A stretch of 64,000 nt of DNA from Rhipicephalus microplus (GCF_043290135.1 NW_027464588.1:2119501-2183500); one strand, 5' to 3'. Positions 1 through 54,622 are shown, numbered from the stretch's first letter. The notes: a model not told the origin generated them from the letters alone. A program made the numbers and translations.

Positions 1-330
1 TGGCTGATCTGTCCTCCATTTCTGGGGAGGAGCGACGTTCTTAAGTTTTTTCTTGCACAGACTATCTCCTAAGGGGTGTTCACCGTCACAGATGACACAC
101 TTGAGGATGCATCCGTGTCCTTGCATTGGTTCTCTTGCCCCGCACTTCAGGCATACATTGACATTTGGAGTTGGACAGACGTCCGTAAGTTGACCGTTTT
201 GGAGGCATATTGCGGATAGTGTTGCGCATGCCGATACCGCCGGCACGCGGCCTTATCGTGGTCCAGGATGCACAGTGGTTCATCTGCGAAGATCATGGCC
301 CGCACGTCGACCATTCGTTGATAACGAGAT
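1..330 (-). pseudogene. LINE ORF1 (gag-like) fragment with zinc knuckles, cut by window edge
   Basis: Read on the minus strand, about 200 down to 1 encodes two cysteine/histidine knuckles in tandem, of the form C-x2-C-x8-H-x-C and then C-x2-C-x3-H-x6-C (segments CLKCGARE and CVICDGEH), followed by a lysine-rich stretch. This arrangement is typical of the nucleic-acid-binding ORF1 protein of I-, R1- or Jockey-type non-LTR retrotransposons. The N-terminal side is frame-shifted and the C-terminal side runs off the window. ORF2 with endonuclease and reverse transcriptase would be expected to the left, outside the window. I could not place the 5' boundary exactly. Confidence 0.6.
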
Positions 331-766
331 AGCGCCAGACGCTACGGCGACTGTATCTCGGATGGTGAACGCGCCTCGCGATCCAGTGGGACATTCTTTT
401 CCCCGACGGCCGTCGAACACGCTGTTCGCCACCCGCTAAGCCGATGTGTGTTTTCCTTTAGTGGGCGCAAGTCCGCCAAATAAACGGATCTCCTTCTATT
501 TGTACTAGCCTCCCGGTTTCCTGTCTTCAGGCTACCCTCACTCTTACGTGACATCTGGTGGAGGTGCGGCGTACTCATGGTGGCTGTGGAAGCGTCCTTT
601 CGTGGTCGCGTGGGGTCCGGTAGCGGTCCCAGCTAAGGTGGCAGGTTTCCGAGGCGGCGACTGCTTCGAGTATCTGTGTCTTCAGCGCCATCGTTCTCTG
701 CAGTAGATGTTTTAAGGTCGTTTTTGTGCATACCCAGCACGTCTTTTTAGGCGAGCGGACCAAGAC
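331..766. other. Unassigned sequence before the gag fragment
   Basis: I recognise no domain here. The final 40 bases or so, read in the frame of the following gag ORF, still look gag-like (residues CAYPARLFRRADQD). The gag therefore extends a little upstream of its first ATG and is then interrupted by a stop and unrelated sequence. Confidence 0.4.
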
Positions 767-1579
767 ATGACCGAAGACAAAAAGGTCGGATGCCTAATGC
801 GAGGGGTGAAGGAGTCGCTTTTCGCCGGTCTCATAAGGAACCCTCCTAAAACAGTCGCCGAATTTACTGAAAAAGCGCACACCATAGAAAGGACCCTGGA
901 CGCCCGGACTCGGCAATACAACCGCCCGTTTCAGCTCAGCTCGCTCTACTCGGAACCGATTCGAGGTGGGCTCACCACCAACGATCTGCGGGAAGCTATT
1001 CAAGAAGTGGTTAAAAAAGAACTACGCCGATTGCTACCTCTTACCCCCCCCCCCTCCCCGCCCCCCCAAGGAGCATCTCTCTTGGACATAGTTCGTGATG
1101 AAGTCCAGCAGGCGCTTGGCTCTTCATCAGCGACGACTAGAACAGAGGCCGAAGCAATGACTTACGCCGCTGCAGTGAACACTAGGCCACCCCGACGAAA
1201 CGAGCCCAGTCCTCGACGGTACGCTGCAGCCCCAAGTAGCCGTCCGCCCTTCTCCGCCCACCCTACATACGAAAGACGCCCGAGCCAAAGAAAATGCGAC
1301 ACCTGGAGAACTCCCGACGACCGTCCCCTCTGCTTTCACTGCGGTGAGGCCAGCCACATTTTTCGACACTGCCCCTACAGGCGGCTGGGACTGGATGGCT
1401 TCTCATCTCGGGCACTACGGCCACGCCCTGGACAACGACCTCCGGCAATCGAAGACTACTTGCGCCATACAGAGTACTTGTCCAGCCGTTCTCCATCATC
1501 GCCATCCCCACGCTTCACGTCACCGAACCGCAGCAACAACGAACGAAGAAGGTCCCCAAGCCCCCGTAGGGGAAACTAA
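767..1579 (+). pseudogene. Ty3/gypsy gag, C-terminal part (element 1)
   Basis: This 270-codon frame begins inside the capsid region; the segment MTEDKKVGCLMRGVKE is the typical capsid C-terminal portion. It continues through a proline-rich linker encoded by a C-homopolymer-rich tract near 1046-1070 and reaches a CCHC zinc knuckle (CFHCGEASHIFRHC, from codon 189). It ends in a basic, serine-rich tail. Gag forms the particle in which the element's RNA is reverse transcribed. The N-terminal half of gag and the 5' LTR are missing, so the element is 5' truncated. The frame overlaps pol by ten bases at its 3' end. The true start is lost; 767 is only the first remaining ATG. It shares its layout, including the stop-codon context, with the intact gag at 58163-59449. 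Confidence 0.8.
1570..1576 (+). promoter_or_regulatory. Candidate -1 frameshift heptamer GGGAAAC at the gag/pol overlap
   Basis: In the gag frame the bases read G GGA AAC followed at once by the TAA stop. This matches the X XXY YYZ pattern of a -1 programmed frameshift site. Pol lies in the -1 frame relative to gag and is open across this point. The second Ty3/gypsy element in the window has the same seven bases in the same place. Confidence 0.6.
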
Positions 1580-4574
1580 AACCAGCAACCTTTGGAGGTG
1601 AGGTTGTTTCAAGAGGAAAAGCCGACGACTCTCTACCGACGACCATATATGACGACAGCACATCATCTACGACGACGACAACGCACAACAACCCAAGCCG
1701 CAAGACGAAGCAAAACGAAGCAACAAGACGAAGCCGTGGCCCGAACCCAAAACCAACGCGCAACTCCAGCCCACGTGCCACCGATTTTGAAGTATCTATC
1801 GACGGCCACCCGGTAACTGCCTTCATTGACACAGGAGCTGACTACTCGGTCATCAGCGGGCCATTGACAGCACAACTGAAGAAGGTTAAGACGGCTTGGG
1901 ACGGCCCGCAAATCCGCACAGCGGGAGGCCACCTCCTCACCCCATCGGGACGATGTACTGCAAGGGTGACATTCGATGGTCACACATACCTTGCCACTTT
2001 CTTGGTGCTCCCACAGTGCTCCCGTGACGTCATTATCGGCATGGACTTCTTGACTCAACATCACGCGGTTATTGACCTGGCGTCCAGATCCATCAAACTT
2101 TCCTCGGATGAAGCCATAAATTCATACTCGGCACCGCATAATCGCGCAGCCCTCCGTGTGCTCGAGAATGACGTGAGCGTCCCACCCCGATCAACGACCC
2201 TAATCCCCGTAACCACTGGTACTGCCGAAAATGCCCATGGCGTCGTCGAAGGTAACATACAGCTTTTGCGTGGCCGCGATATCGCAATCGCAAGAGGCAT
2301 TGCGGACTTCCGGAATGGACAGGGCCCAGTGCTGCTAACAAATTTCAGCCAAGAACACTGTCATCAGACCAAAAGCACGACCATTGCCTTTCTCGATGAA
2401 ATCGCGGAATTCAGTGACATCCTCGCCCTTACCAATCCAGCGACCATCACCCCACAGACCCACAACTCGCAACTGTCATTCGACATTAACCCTTCCTTGC
2501 CTCAATGCAAGCAGCAACTGCTCCAGAACCTCCTTCGACGTTATGTCGACTGTTTCGCCACTTCTTCACAGGTCCAACACACTTCTCTAGCAAAGCATCG
2601 AATCATAACACAAGAACACATCCGCCCTCTCCATCAAAGCCCTTATCGTGTGTCGGCACGTGAACGTCAGGCCATCCGAGAGCAAGTTGAGGAAATGTTA
2701 CACGACGATGTAATTCGGCCATCAAAAAGCCCATGGGCAGCACCAGTCGTCCTTGTCAAAAAGAAAGACGGAAGTCTTCGATTTTGCGTCGATTACCGAT
2801 GGTTAAATAGTATAACCAAGAAGGACGTGTACCCTTTACCAAGGATCGACGATACCCTAGATCGTCTTAGTGATGCAAGGTACTTCTGGTCCATTGATCT
2901 GAAGACAGGGTATTGGCAAATTCAGGTTGATGAAAGAGATTGAGAAAAGACCGCCTTCATCACGCCGGATGGATTGTATGAGTTCAAAGTGATGCCATTT
3001 GGACTTTGTTCCGCTCCAGCAACCTTCCAGCGTCTAATGGACACAGTACTGGCAGGTCTCAAGTGGCAAATATGTATCGTATACCTGGACGATGTGGTCG
3101 TCTTCGCCTCCAACTTTAGCGACCACCTGAAAAGGCTCTGGACAGTACTGGACACAATTACGTCATCAGGGCTGACACTGAAGCAAGAAAAATGCCATTT
3201 AGCCTTTGAAGAACTACAGTTTCGTGGCCATGTTATAAGCAAAGAAGGCGTCAGACCAGATCCCAAGAAGACAGCCGCTATCGCACAGTTTCCTCAGCCG
3301 CAAGGTAAGGGAACAGTGCGCCGATTCTTAGGACTGTGCGCCTATTACCGGCGGTTCGTCAAGAACTTCTCACACATTGCCGACCCTTTGACGCAGCTCA
3401 CCAAGTCGGACGCCCCTTTCAAATGGAAAGCTGCGCAACGTGAGACATTCAAAGAAATTCAACAACGTTTACAGTCGCCGCCTGTGCTGGGTCACTTTGA
3501 TGAAAATGCCGAAACTGAGATACATACAGATGCCAGCAGCATAGGCTTAGGTGCCGTTCTCGTTCAGATGCACAAGGGCAGCGAGCGCGTCATCGCGTAT
3601 GCACGCCGCTCACTGTCGAAAGCGGAAGTGAACTATTCCACGTCTGAGAAGGAGTGTCTTGCGATAGTCTGGGCCACCTCAAAATTCCGCCCATACTTGT
3701 ATGGCAGACCCTTCAAGGTCGTAACGGACCATCATGCGTTGTGCTGGTTGGCCACTTTGAAAGACTTTTCTGGCCGCCTCGCTCGATGGAGCCTATGGCT
3801 TCAGGAGTTTGACGTGAAGGTAGTCTACACGTCTGGTCGTAAGCACTCCGACGCAGACTGCCTCTCGAGAGCCCCTGTCGGCGCACCACTAAGCCATGAA
3901 GACGACGATGCCTTTCTTGGGCCTATCAGCCGCAGCACCTTTGCATTACAGCAGCGCTCAGACCCGATCCTACAAGAGTTGATCAACTACATCGAAGGAA
4001 AGACCTCCATACCGCCTGAACTGTTCAAGCGTGGGATATCCTCCTTCTGTGTGCAAAACGGGGTGGTAGTTAAAAAGAACTTCGCACCGAATGAGGCAGC
4101 TTACCTTCTTGTCGTTGCAAGCAGCCTCAGAGAAGAAATTTTACAAGCGTTACATCACGAACCCACTGCAGGCCACCTCGGTTTTACACGCACACTCCAA
4201 AGAATTCAAGAACGATACTACTGGCCTCGCCTCTCCTCAGATGTTGCGCGGTACGTCAAGAGTTGCCGTGAATGTCAGCGCCGGAACAGACCTCCAACAA
4301 AACCAGCTGGATTTCTCAAGCCAATTGAACCCCCGTCGAGACCATTCCAACAGATTGGTATGGACCTGCTTGGACCTTTTCCCACGTCAACATCCGGTAA
4401 CAAGTGGATCATAGTGGCCACTGATTACCTTACCCGATACGCTGAAGCTAAGGCCCTTCCGAGCGGCACAGCCGTAGAACTTGCCAAATTTTTTGTCGAA
4501 TCAACTCTCCTCCGTCATGGCGCACATGAGGTACTAATAACAGACAGGGGAACGGCGTTTATGGCTGACCTAAT

Positions 4575-4587
<13 letters not shown>
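1570..4587 (+). pseudogene. Ty3/gypsy pol polyprotein, interrupted and 3' truncated (element 1)
   Basis: Domains in order are: aspartic protease with Asp-Thr-Gly-Ala at 1828-1839; reverse transcriptase with the Y-L-D-D catalytic box at 3082-3093; RNase H (segment IHTDASSIGLGAVL near 3520); the integrase H-H-C-C zinc finger (about 4155-4285); and the first two catalytic aspartates of the integrase core (GMDLLGPF near 4360, ITDRG near 4540). The third catalytic residue, Glu, and the integrase C-terminus are absent because the frame stops where satellite sequence begins near 4575. An in-frame TGA at 2941-2943 breaks the reverse transcriptase. There is no 3' LTR. The frame is open from 1570, so the protein was probably made by frameshift from gag. 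It is a dead, 3'-truncated copy. Confidence 0.9.
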
Positions 4588-5562
<975 letters not shown>

Positions 5563-5694
5563 CGCGTATGAGAAAGGTGTTCAGGCCCCGCGCAAATTCC
5601 TCCTCTTCTACTGCATGTTGCCTTTAAAGCCAACACCTGAAAGTTAACCAAACGAAACATCTGGGTAAATTGGTGTGAATGCACGATGAAAATA

Positions 5695-5902
5695 TTGATT
5701 GATATGTGGGGTTGAACGTCCCAAAACCACCATATGATTATGAGAGACGCCGTAGTGGAGGGCTCCGGAAATTTCGACCACCTGGGGTTCTTTAACGTGC
5801 ACCCAAATCTGAGCACACGGGCCTGCAACATTTCCGCCTCCATCGGAAATGCAGCCGCCGCAGCCGGGATTCAAACCCGCGACCTGCGGGTCAGCAGATG
5901 AG
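5695..5902 (-). mobile_element. tRNA-derived SINE (Ruka-like), 5' truncated, with TSD
   Basis: The reverse complement carries the B-box region and the SINE body, and ends in the ATCAATCAAT-type tail. The A-box end of the tRNA head is missing. Fourteen-base flanks GCRCGATGAAAATA at 5681-5694 and 5903-5916 match with one difference and are read as a target-site duplication. Confidence 0.85.
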
Positions 5903-6303
5903 GCGCGATGAAAATACAAACGTCCCAACAACAAACGCCATTGATTGGAATAAAAGACAAGAGATGCACTCGTATTTTGTGCGTATGTTCTTTATACTGT
6001 CTGGATTTGATATTACGCTGTTTGAATTTCACAATGAAAGCTTCTCAGCAGTGACAAAGATATCAATTAGTTGGCTTCACGCAGCCGAGTCACCGGTGAC
6101 AGTTCTTGGGCGCTCGAACACGACAGGGACGAATGAATAACGTCACGTTATGTTCTACTGCTTAAACGTTGCTCCTGCGCTTTCTCAACAGGGACGAACA
6201 CCTTGACTTCGGTACAACCAAGTTTTATACAACAGACATGCAAATAAAGTTGTCCTGGTCCGGGTCTTGCCGGCTCATTTGGTAAAGTAATAATAATATT
6301 AAT

Positions 6304-6580
6304 GTGTAATATCACTATTGGATTATGGGGGACGCCGTGGTTCAAAGCTCCGGAAATTTCAATCTCCTGGTGTTCTTTATCATGCTCTATAAGATCGCGC
6401 AGTTTTTAAAATATATATATTTACATGCGTGACGAAGAGGAATCAAAGCATTCTATTTTCCTTCGTATGCAATCACGCAGTACACGGCCTCTAGTACGTC
6501 GCTTCCAATGAAATTTCACCGCTGTGGCCGAAGTCAAACCCGTGACCTCTGGGTGAGCAGCCGGGCACCTCAACTGGTAC
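6304..6580 (-). mobile_element. Old, degenerate SINE copy split by an insertion
   Basis: The body fragment at 6304-6385 and the tRNA-head fragment at about 6510-6580 match the SINE family with many differences. About 120 bp of unrelated sequence, including the repeat at 6402-6468, lies between them. Confidence 0.6.
6402..6468 (+). repeat. One arm of a 65-bp inverted pair (partner at 7893-7957)
   Basis: This segment contains GTGACGAAGAGGAAT and CATTCTATTTTCCTT. It recurs in reverse complement at 7893-7957 with only a handful of differences, about 1.4 kb away. Confidence 0.65.
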
Positions 6581-7087
6581 ATCATTATTGGAGATCATTT
6601 TGTAAAGCGACCGCCTCGTAAAAGCGTTCGTCCCAGGTTTAGTTCCAAGCGACCCAGGGACTTGCGGCATCTAAGATTTTTTTTTTGCGGAATTCGTAAA
6701 TATTTTTTCTTGTGATTTCATGGTACCATTTCTCCAGCTTAAGGTAACCAATCCAGCATTTGCTTGGTTAACCTCTCTGCCTTTTCTCTTGTTGTTACTT
6801 CCTTACTTCATGCTAAAAACGAATGAGTGTCAGTTTGCCTTTCTCATGGCAGGACATCATCTGCGCCAATAAGCTAAAGTATATAAACAAACTGTAGATA
6901 ATATTTGTGCGCGCAACGTGTCCCCTTTGTAGTCTAACCACCGCATAACGTATAGATTTGAAGAGCTGAATGCAGCACTAGGTTTCCTCGTGTTTCCCCG
7001 TGGTTAGCTTTATCTACGCCTACTGGGACGCGCATCTGCCTCGGGTTTGCAGACGCGCATTGCGGTTTCGTTCTTTTAGCCTTTCAA
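6581..7087. other. No recognised feature
   Basis: AT-rich sequence with short homopolymers. I see no coding similarity or structured repeat. Confidence 0.5.
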
Positions 7088-7369
7088 TCAGTAGTGCCGG
7101 GACGCGTGTGCGAGCCAAATGCAAGAAAAAAAAAGAAAACAATTCGCAGTGCCAGCTGCCCTGCGATAAAATAAAGCGAGAGTGGCCCCACCGTGACAGC
7201 AAATACTACGTACGGTTCCTTCGATGCCCCTTGAGCCACGCGCTCCTCGCCGATATCAATGCCCTTATCACCAGGAGCGCTGGTGATAGCACCTCCGATG
7301 GGCGGGCCTCTCTCTTCGAAGTGACCATTCTTTGCTGCTCGTTTCAACAGGCCTGCCTTTGACTGAAAA
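7088..7369 (+). promoter_or_regulatory. Candidate noncoding first exon / promoter-proximal block of GNS
   Basis: This block is clearly richer in G+C than its flanks. It starts near an initiator-like AATCAGTAGT and ends at a strong donor, AAAA|GTAAGT at 7370. The first coding exon of GNS is preceded by an acceptor at 10583, so an upstream untranslated exon is expected somewhere. The 120-codon frame through it (from 7000) matches nothing I know. This is inference only; other GC-rich blocks at 9.6-9.9 kb and 10.1-10.25 kb are alternatives. Confidence 0.25.
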
Positions 7370-7630
7370 GTAAGTACCCTCTACATCCACGTAATATTCT
7401 ACGTACCCCTTCATCTTAATACTACGACCGGGGACAGTTGATACAGCAGACCATGCAGTTGTTCAGAAAAAACAAATGTTTTAAAATAGTCTGTAAATTT
7501 GTTTGGCTAATAGACCAGTCTGACGACGAATGGAGCAGTATGCTATACTAATTGACGCTGAGGCAGTGTAATGCACCGTAATGCACCCTACCAATGTTTT
7601 TACTCTACTTATTGGTTGTCCTTATTTTAT

Positions 7631-7877
7631 TGATTGATTGATTGATTGATATGTGGAGTTTAACGTCCCAAAACCACTATATGATTATGAGAGACGCCGT
7701 AGTGGAGGGCTCCGGAAATTTCGACCACCTGGGGTTCTTTAACGTGCACCCAAATCTGAGTACACGGGCCTACATCATTTCCGCCTCCATCGGAAATGCA
7801 GCCGCCGCAGCCGGGATTCGATCCCGCGACCTGCGGGTCAGCAGCCGAGTACCTTAGCCACTAGACCACCGCGGCAG
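7631..7877 (-). mobile_element. tRNA-derived SINE (Ruka-like), near full length, with TSD
   Basis: The reverse complement starts with a tRNA-like head holding an A box (GTGGTCTAGTGGCTAAGG) and a B box (GGGATCGAATCCCG). The SINE body follows, and the copy ends in (ATCA)n. Seventeen-base flanks at 7614-7630 and 7878-7894 (GGTTGTCYTTATTTTAT) match with one difference, marking retrotransposition. Confidence 0.93.
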
Positions 7878-7892
7878 GGTTGTCTTTATTTT

Positions 7893-7957
7893 ATACTAAG
7901 GAAAATAGAATGCTTATATTCCTCTTCGTCACGTATTTAAATATATTTAAAAAAACT
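7893..7957 (-). repeat. Second arm of the 65-bp inverted pair
   Basis: Reverse complement of 6402-6468 with few differences. It directly follows the 3' TSD of the SINE at 7631-7877. Confidence 0.65.
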
Positions 7958-9405
7958 CTCTTTCACATAGTCGTAGGACACGTGATGCTAAAAAAAGTAA
8001 ACGTGTAAAGCCAGCTATATGTAGAAATGATTACTTTTGTGGCAAAACAAAGTCGAAGACCTCAGTGCTTTCTTTTGTTTAGAGGGTGTGCGTCACCCTC
8101 TCTTAAAGCTATCGCCGCACAAACAATGTCCTTTTGTGAGCGTGTTAGGATTTTTCAGCTGAAATTGTTCCGACGTCACTTTCTCCTCAATGTGAGATAC
8201 TTGTCACTTCCTCGCAAGGGCACCTTACGCAAACGTAGTACGGCGTCGAAAACATGCAGCGAACATTCCGCGCTTCTCATAGTCTGAAGAAGCTCTATCT
8301 GGGGACCTGGACATTTATTTGTTTTGTGCTTTGCTTTGTTGAAACTACTACTGGGGCATATCTTCAGGAAATTTTCTGTTGCAATTACTTTCATTGAGTA
8401 GTGTTGCTTTACATGAAATAGGATATAGAACGTCCACTGAACGAACCAACCGCCCTGCCCATCTTGCTTTAAGCAGCCAGTCAGCTTCTAGATAACAGCG
8501 CAGCAGACGGGACACAAATAAATAACTAGTTGCAACAAACAAACGCCAACCCACAACTCATTTATTTGAAACTTAACCGATGTTGTATAATGCGCAGCAA
8601 AGACAACGCGCCCCAGTCAAGGCTCGTCAGCGTACTGAGAACAAACACGCAAACGCAAAAACTGTGAATCAACCAGATTCACAGTTTTTGCGAATCAACA
8701 GTAACAAGTAGAACGCAGATATGCATACTCCTCGTGTAACAAAGTTAAAGAGGGCTCACTGACGCACTAAGTTTAATTGCGCCAAGTTTATCGAAGGTTC
8801 CGCAAAAGAGAATACAGATTAGAGAAGAAAGTATGGACAATACTAATGCTCTTTTCGTTCGCCTATGCAATTTTATTACTAGCTTTTCCACAATATAAAG
8901 CTACTACAACTCACCAAAATGTTTTCTTTGCTATAGGTCCGCCTAATAACTAGATGAATGGACAAGTAAATTGTGCGTACACGTTATATTAATACAGGCC
9001 ACTGTGGTAGATGGCACGTATACGTCCGTGCATGGACATCATGGTACACAGCTCAGTATAGTCACGCCGGTGAAATGCGGATGCCCTGAAGTCTTTGCCG
9101 TTCTAACATCAATGGTGAAATACACTCGGCCATGAAGCTTCATAGCAAATACTTCCCACTTACTGGGAACCACGTCACAGGGACAATCTGTCATGTCACG
9201 AGGTAATCGTAACCGACTCAGATGTGGAAACTGCTACCGCACAGAAGCATTTCTATGAGACCATCTCTATGGGTGCAGGGATTTCTAATTACATACATCA
9301 AGCCTTAAGGTAGATACAAACCATAGTGTAGGCAAAAGGAGTTGGTATGATTGAAGGTGGCAGTCATACACAACATCCGGAGGGACATAGTCGGATTCGG
9401 GAAGT
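7958..9405. other. No gene recognised; one perfect palindrome inside
   Basis: AT-rich sequence with no coding similarity. Its only structured feature is the palindrome at 8654-8692. Confidence 0.5.
8654..8692. repeat. Perfect inverted repeat, 17-bp arms, 5-nt loop
   Basis: The arms CGCAAAAACTGTGAATC (8654-8670) and its exact reverse complement (8676-8692) flank the loop AACCA. There is no coding sequence nearby and no T-run to suggest a terminator. Confidence 0.95.
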
Positions 9406-10011
9406 GGTTTTAAATGAAAAGTAGAGAAAAGTGGGCCCATAACTGTCTCTCAGGTGGAGGACACCTCAACAGCAGCTCACTAGGTGGGGGGGGGGTGAAG
9501 GATGGATTAAAATATTAGAATTAAAAGGTAAATAGATAGAGATAAAGGAAGCAGAGAGCGAGGCGCAGCGACAGCGAACGACGGATGTAAGTAGAAGATA
9601 GGAAACATGGACACGGTCACAGGAATCCGAGGACGGGACCCATGATCATCCGTACGTCTGTCCCGGCACTTCCTCACCCCTAGGGTCGTGTTATAGGGAT
9701 GTTTTGTTTTGGGCAGACGGCAATATCCTGGCAAGAGGGCCACCGCTCGGTGCCAGGCGCCAAACAGACGCGGCCTACCTCCCGGCACACAAGCCAGGGA
9801 GACTTAACAAGTGGACTATCCCTCGGCGCAGCAACTTAGGTCACGAACGAGAAGCGAGCGTAACTTGGCAAGGTGGGCTAGTCTTATCCCCGTCGAGGCC
9901 GACTAGACGGGGGAGCAATGCGAGGTGGCTGGCGCATATGCGAGAGTGATGACAACGACCACCCCCTTTTTGTGGGGAAGAGGGATTTTAAATGAAAAGA
10001 AGAGAAAAGTG
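9406..10011. other. Segment bounded by a 26-bp direct repeat; possible insertion
   Basis: A purine-rich 26-mer (core AAATGAAAAG) occurs at 9408-9433 and again at 9986-10011 with one difference. The intervening 550 bp or so is GC-rich and unlike its surroundings. No protein domain is visible. It could be a retrocopy or an unknown element with a long TSD, or simply two purine tracts. Confidence 0.35.
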
Positions 10012-10101
10012 AGCAAGATAGCAAGTTGGGCCAGTTGAATTACGTTCAGAATTGAAAATTATGGGGCACCACTCTGCGAGAGTTCTTGTCGGCGTCAGAA
10101 G

Positions 10102-10222
10102 ATGGCGTAGGGCGAGCCCAGTCGGCCAGAGCTGCGCTGTCGTCGGAGACCGCCGTCAGGACATGGCGTAGGGCGAGCCCAGTCGGCCAGAACTGCGCTG
10201 TTGTCGGAGATCGCGAGGGCAC
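10102..10222. repeat. Two-copy tandem repeat, period 61 bp
   Basis: Copies start at ATGGCGTAGGGCGAGCCCAG at 10102 and at 10163 and run with only a few differences. The GC-rich block lies about 400 bp upstream of the GNS coding start, so it could be part of its 5' region. Confidence 0.8.
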
Positions 10223-10618
10223 AACCGGTCGGCATGAAATCCAGCGAGTGAGACCGTCGAATTCGGGAAAACTGTCAAACGTTCGAACACTGGTGTTTGG
10301 AACCGATCAGAGGGCCTGCGATAATTTGCTGGTCAATGTGAGCTTAAATAACAGCGAATTCGAAAAAAAAGGCTTGTTGCACTATGTCCAGCTAAGTATC
10401 TTCAAAGTGTGCGTCGCAGCATGACACTATGTACCCACCTTTTTTATATTGGGATAACATGATTTTGAAGAGAACTATGTAAAGTTAGAGCACCTTTTTT
10501 ATGCTTTTCATGGCTCATGTGTGTGCGAAGCCGTTCTTATATATGCCTAATCTTCCTTTTCTTGTGAAATTTATTCTCCTCAGACTGAACTCAGCCTGTG
10601 CCTAAATCGAACGTTACC

Positions 10619-53262
<42,644 letters not shown>

Positions 53263-53616
53263 AGTGACTTGTTTGCCGTATCCATCCAATCAACGGGAAC
53301 GAGCCCACCCAACAGATAGTGCGCTATTGCTACAAGGTACTGCGCATGCGCTCATGCGCACATATTGTCTATAACAGGCATTTTTTTTTTCACGTGCATC
53401 ATAATATCTATTTCTATTCATACCTGAGTATGGCCGATATGTGCATAGTGATGTCTCTGGTTGTGCGCGTTTTGAACCCAGGAACTCTGCAAAACCAAAA
53501 AAAAATTATCTGTGCGGCCACGCTCCAGTGTGCCCGCAAGGTGGCGTTGAGGCAGGACCTCGAGGTTGCACTGTAAGGGACCTAATAGCGAACCTCTGAG
53601 TCCTGCAGGACTTCTC

Positions 53617-53622
53617 AATAAA
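53617..53622 (+). terminator. Candidate poly(A) signal AATAAA for GNS
   Basis: AATAAA lies 355 bases after the GNS stop codon and is followed within 20 bases by a T/G-containing stretch. It is the first clear AATAAA that I see downstream of the stop. Confidence 0.55.
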
Positions 53623-53637
53623 ATCATTTGCATCCAT

Positions 53638-53735
53638 GGGGTTTTACTTGCCGAAACTAGAATATGAAACGAGGGACGCCTTAGAGGAAGGCTCCAAAAA
53701 TTTTGACCACCTTGTATTTTTTGAAGCCGGGGTCA
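53638..53735 (-). mobile_element. Degenerate SINE body fragment
   Basis: GGGGTTTTACTTGCCGAAAC and AATTTTGACCACCTTGTATT match the SINE body order with heavy divergence, in minus orientation. Confidence 0.5.
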
Positions 53736-54139
53736 GCAACATGTGGGCCACGAACCGCATGCGAGCCGTGAGGCTCTCTTCTATTCTACGGCCCCAGAAG
53801 CCTCGTCAGAGTCGTCTGCATCCCCATGTGCCTCCATACTTGAAGGCTCACATAGCCGATTGGACCCCAGAAATATTGTTTCTAGTTAGAATTTGCAACC
53901 TACGTTTGAAGCAACCTCAGGGCATGCGTACTGCAAATGAACGTGATTTATAGAGGGTGTCCCACGTAGCTTGTGCCAGATATTAAAAATATGCAGAACA
54001 CGTAATTACCACGCAACCACATGTATGCTACTCGCCGTTGCCTGGAGTAAGTCACACTATTTTTTGTGTTCTCAAGAATTGTTTAATTAGATATGTTTAA
54101 CTAACTTTTCAAAAAACCAAGTAGAGAAAGAAATGGCAG
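53736..54139. other. No recognised feature
   Basis: Intergenic sequence downstream of GNS. Confidence 0.5.
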
Positions 54140-54457
54140 CATATCCACGGAGTAAATGACGAATAGAGGGGCGAAGCATCCGTCCGTCCATTCGTCCTTG
54201 CTTCCGTCCACCCATGCATGCGTCTGTGTGGCCGCCCGTGCGTCCATCTGCCCGTCCGTGTGTGCTTCAGTTCGTGGGTCCTCACGTTCATGTGTGCGTA
54301 CGTCCCTGCTTTCATCCATGCATCCACTCCTGCGTCCGTCCATGCATCCATCCATCCGTGCAGCCATCCGTGCGTCCGTCCATGCATCTGTCTGTGTGTC
54401 CGTTCATCCACCTATTCAACACTCCAAGTGCCACCATCTCGCATATTTTCATCATAT
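54140..54457 (-). repeat. Minisatellite-bearing repeat family, copy 6, first half (split by a retrotransposon)
   Basis: Reverse orientation: right end GGCAGCATATCCACGGAGT, GCGAAGCATCCG, the CGTCCATGCATCC-type minisatellite, and AGTGCCACCATCTCGCATAT. It is interrupted at 54457 by the Ty3/gypsy insertion and resumes at 59694. Confidence 0.8.
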
Positions 54458-54622
54458 TGTTACGGAGCTCGCAAACACACGGAAGAGAGGAATGAGCGTA
54501 TTTCCTATATTTACATGCCAAAGTGACGCTTCAGAGCTGCCAGTCTCTCGCGCGGCGAGTCCACTTCTTTTTCATCGAACTGTTGTCCACGACGGTAGAG
54601 CCATGCCCACTGCCTCGTAATA
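54458..54622 (-). repeat. 3' LTR of Ty3/gypsy element 2
   Basis: 165 bp, identical to 59525-59689. Directly inside it (54623-54633) the minus strand reads CGGGGGTGA, a short purine-rich tract where plus-strand priming would start. Confidence 0.92.

Noticed and set aside
7842..7877. Functional tRNA gene in the SINE head
   Set aside because: The head is followed by a SINE body and tail, repeated many times in the window; no full cloverleaf can be closed.
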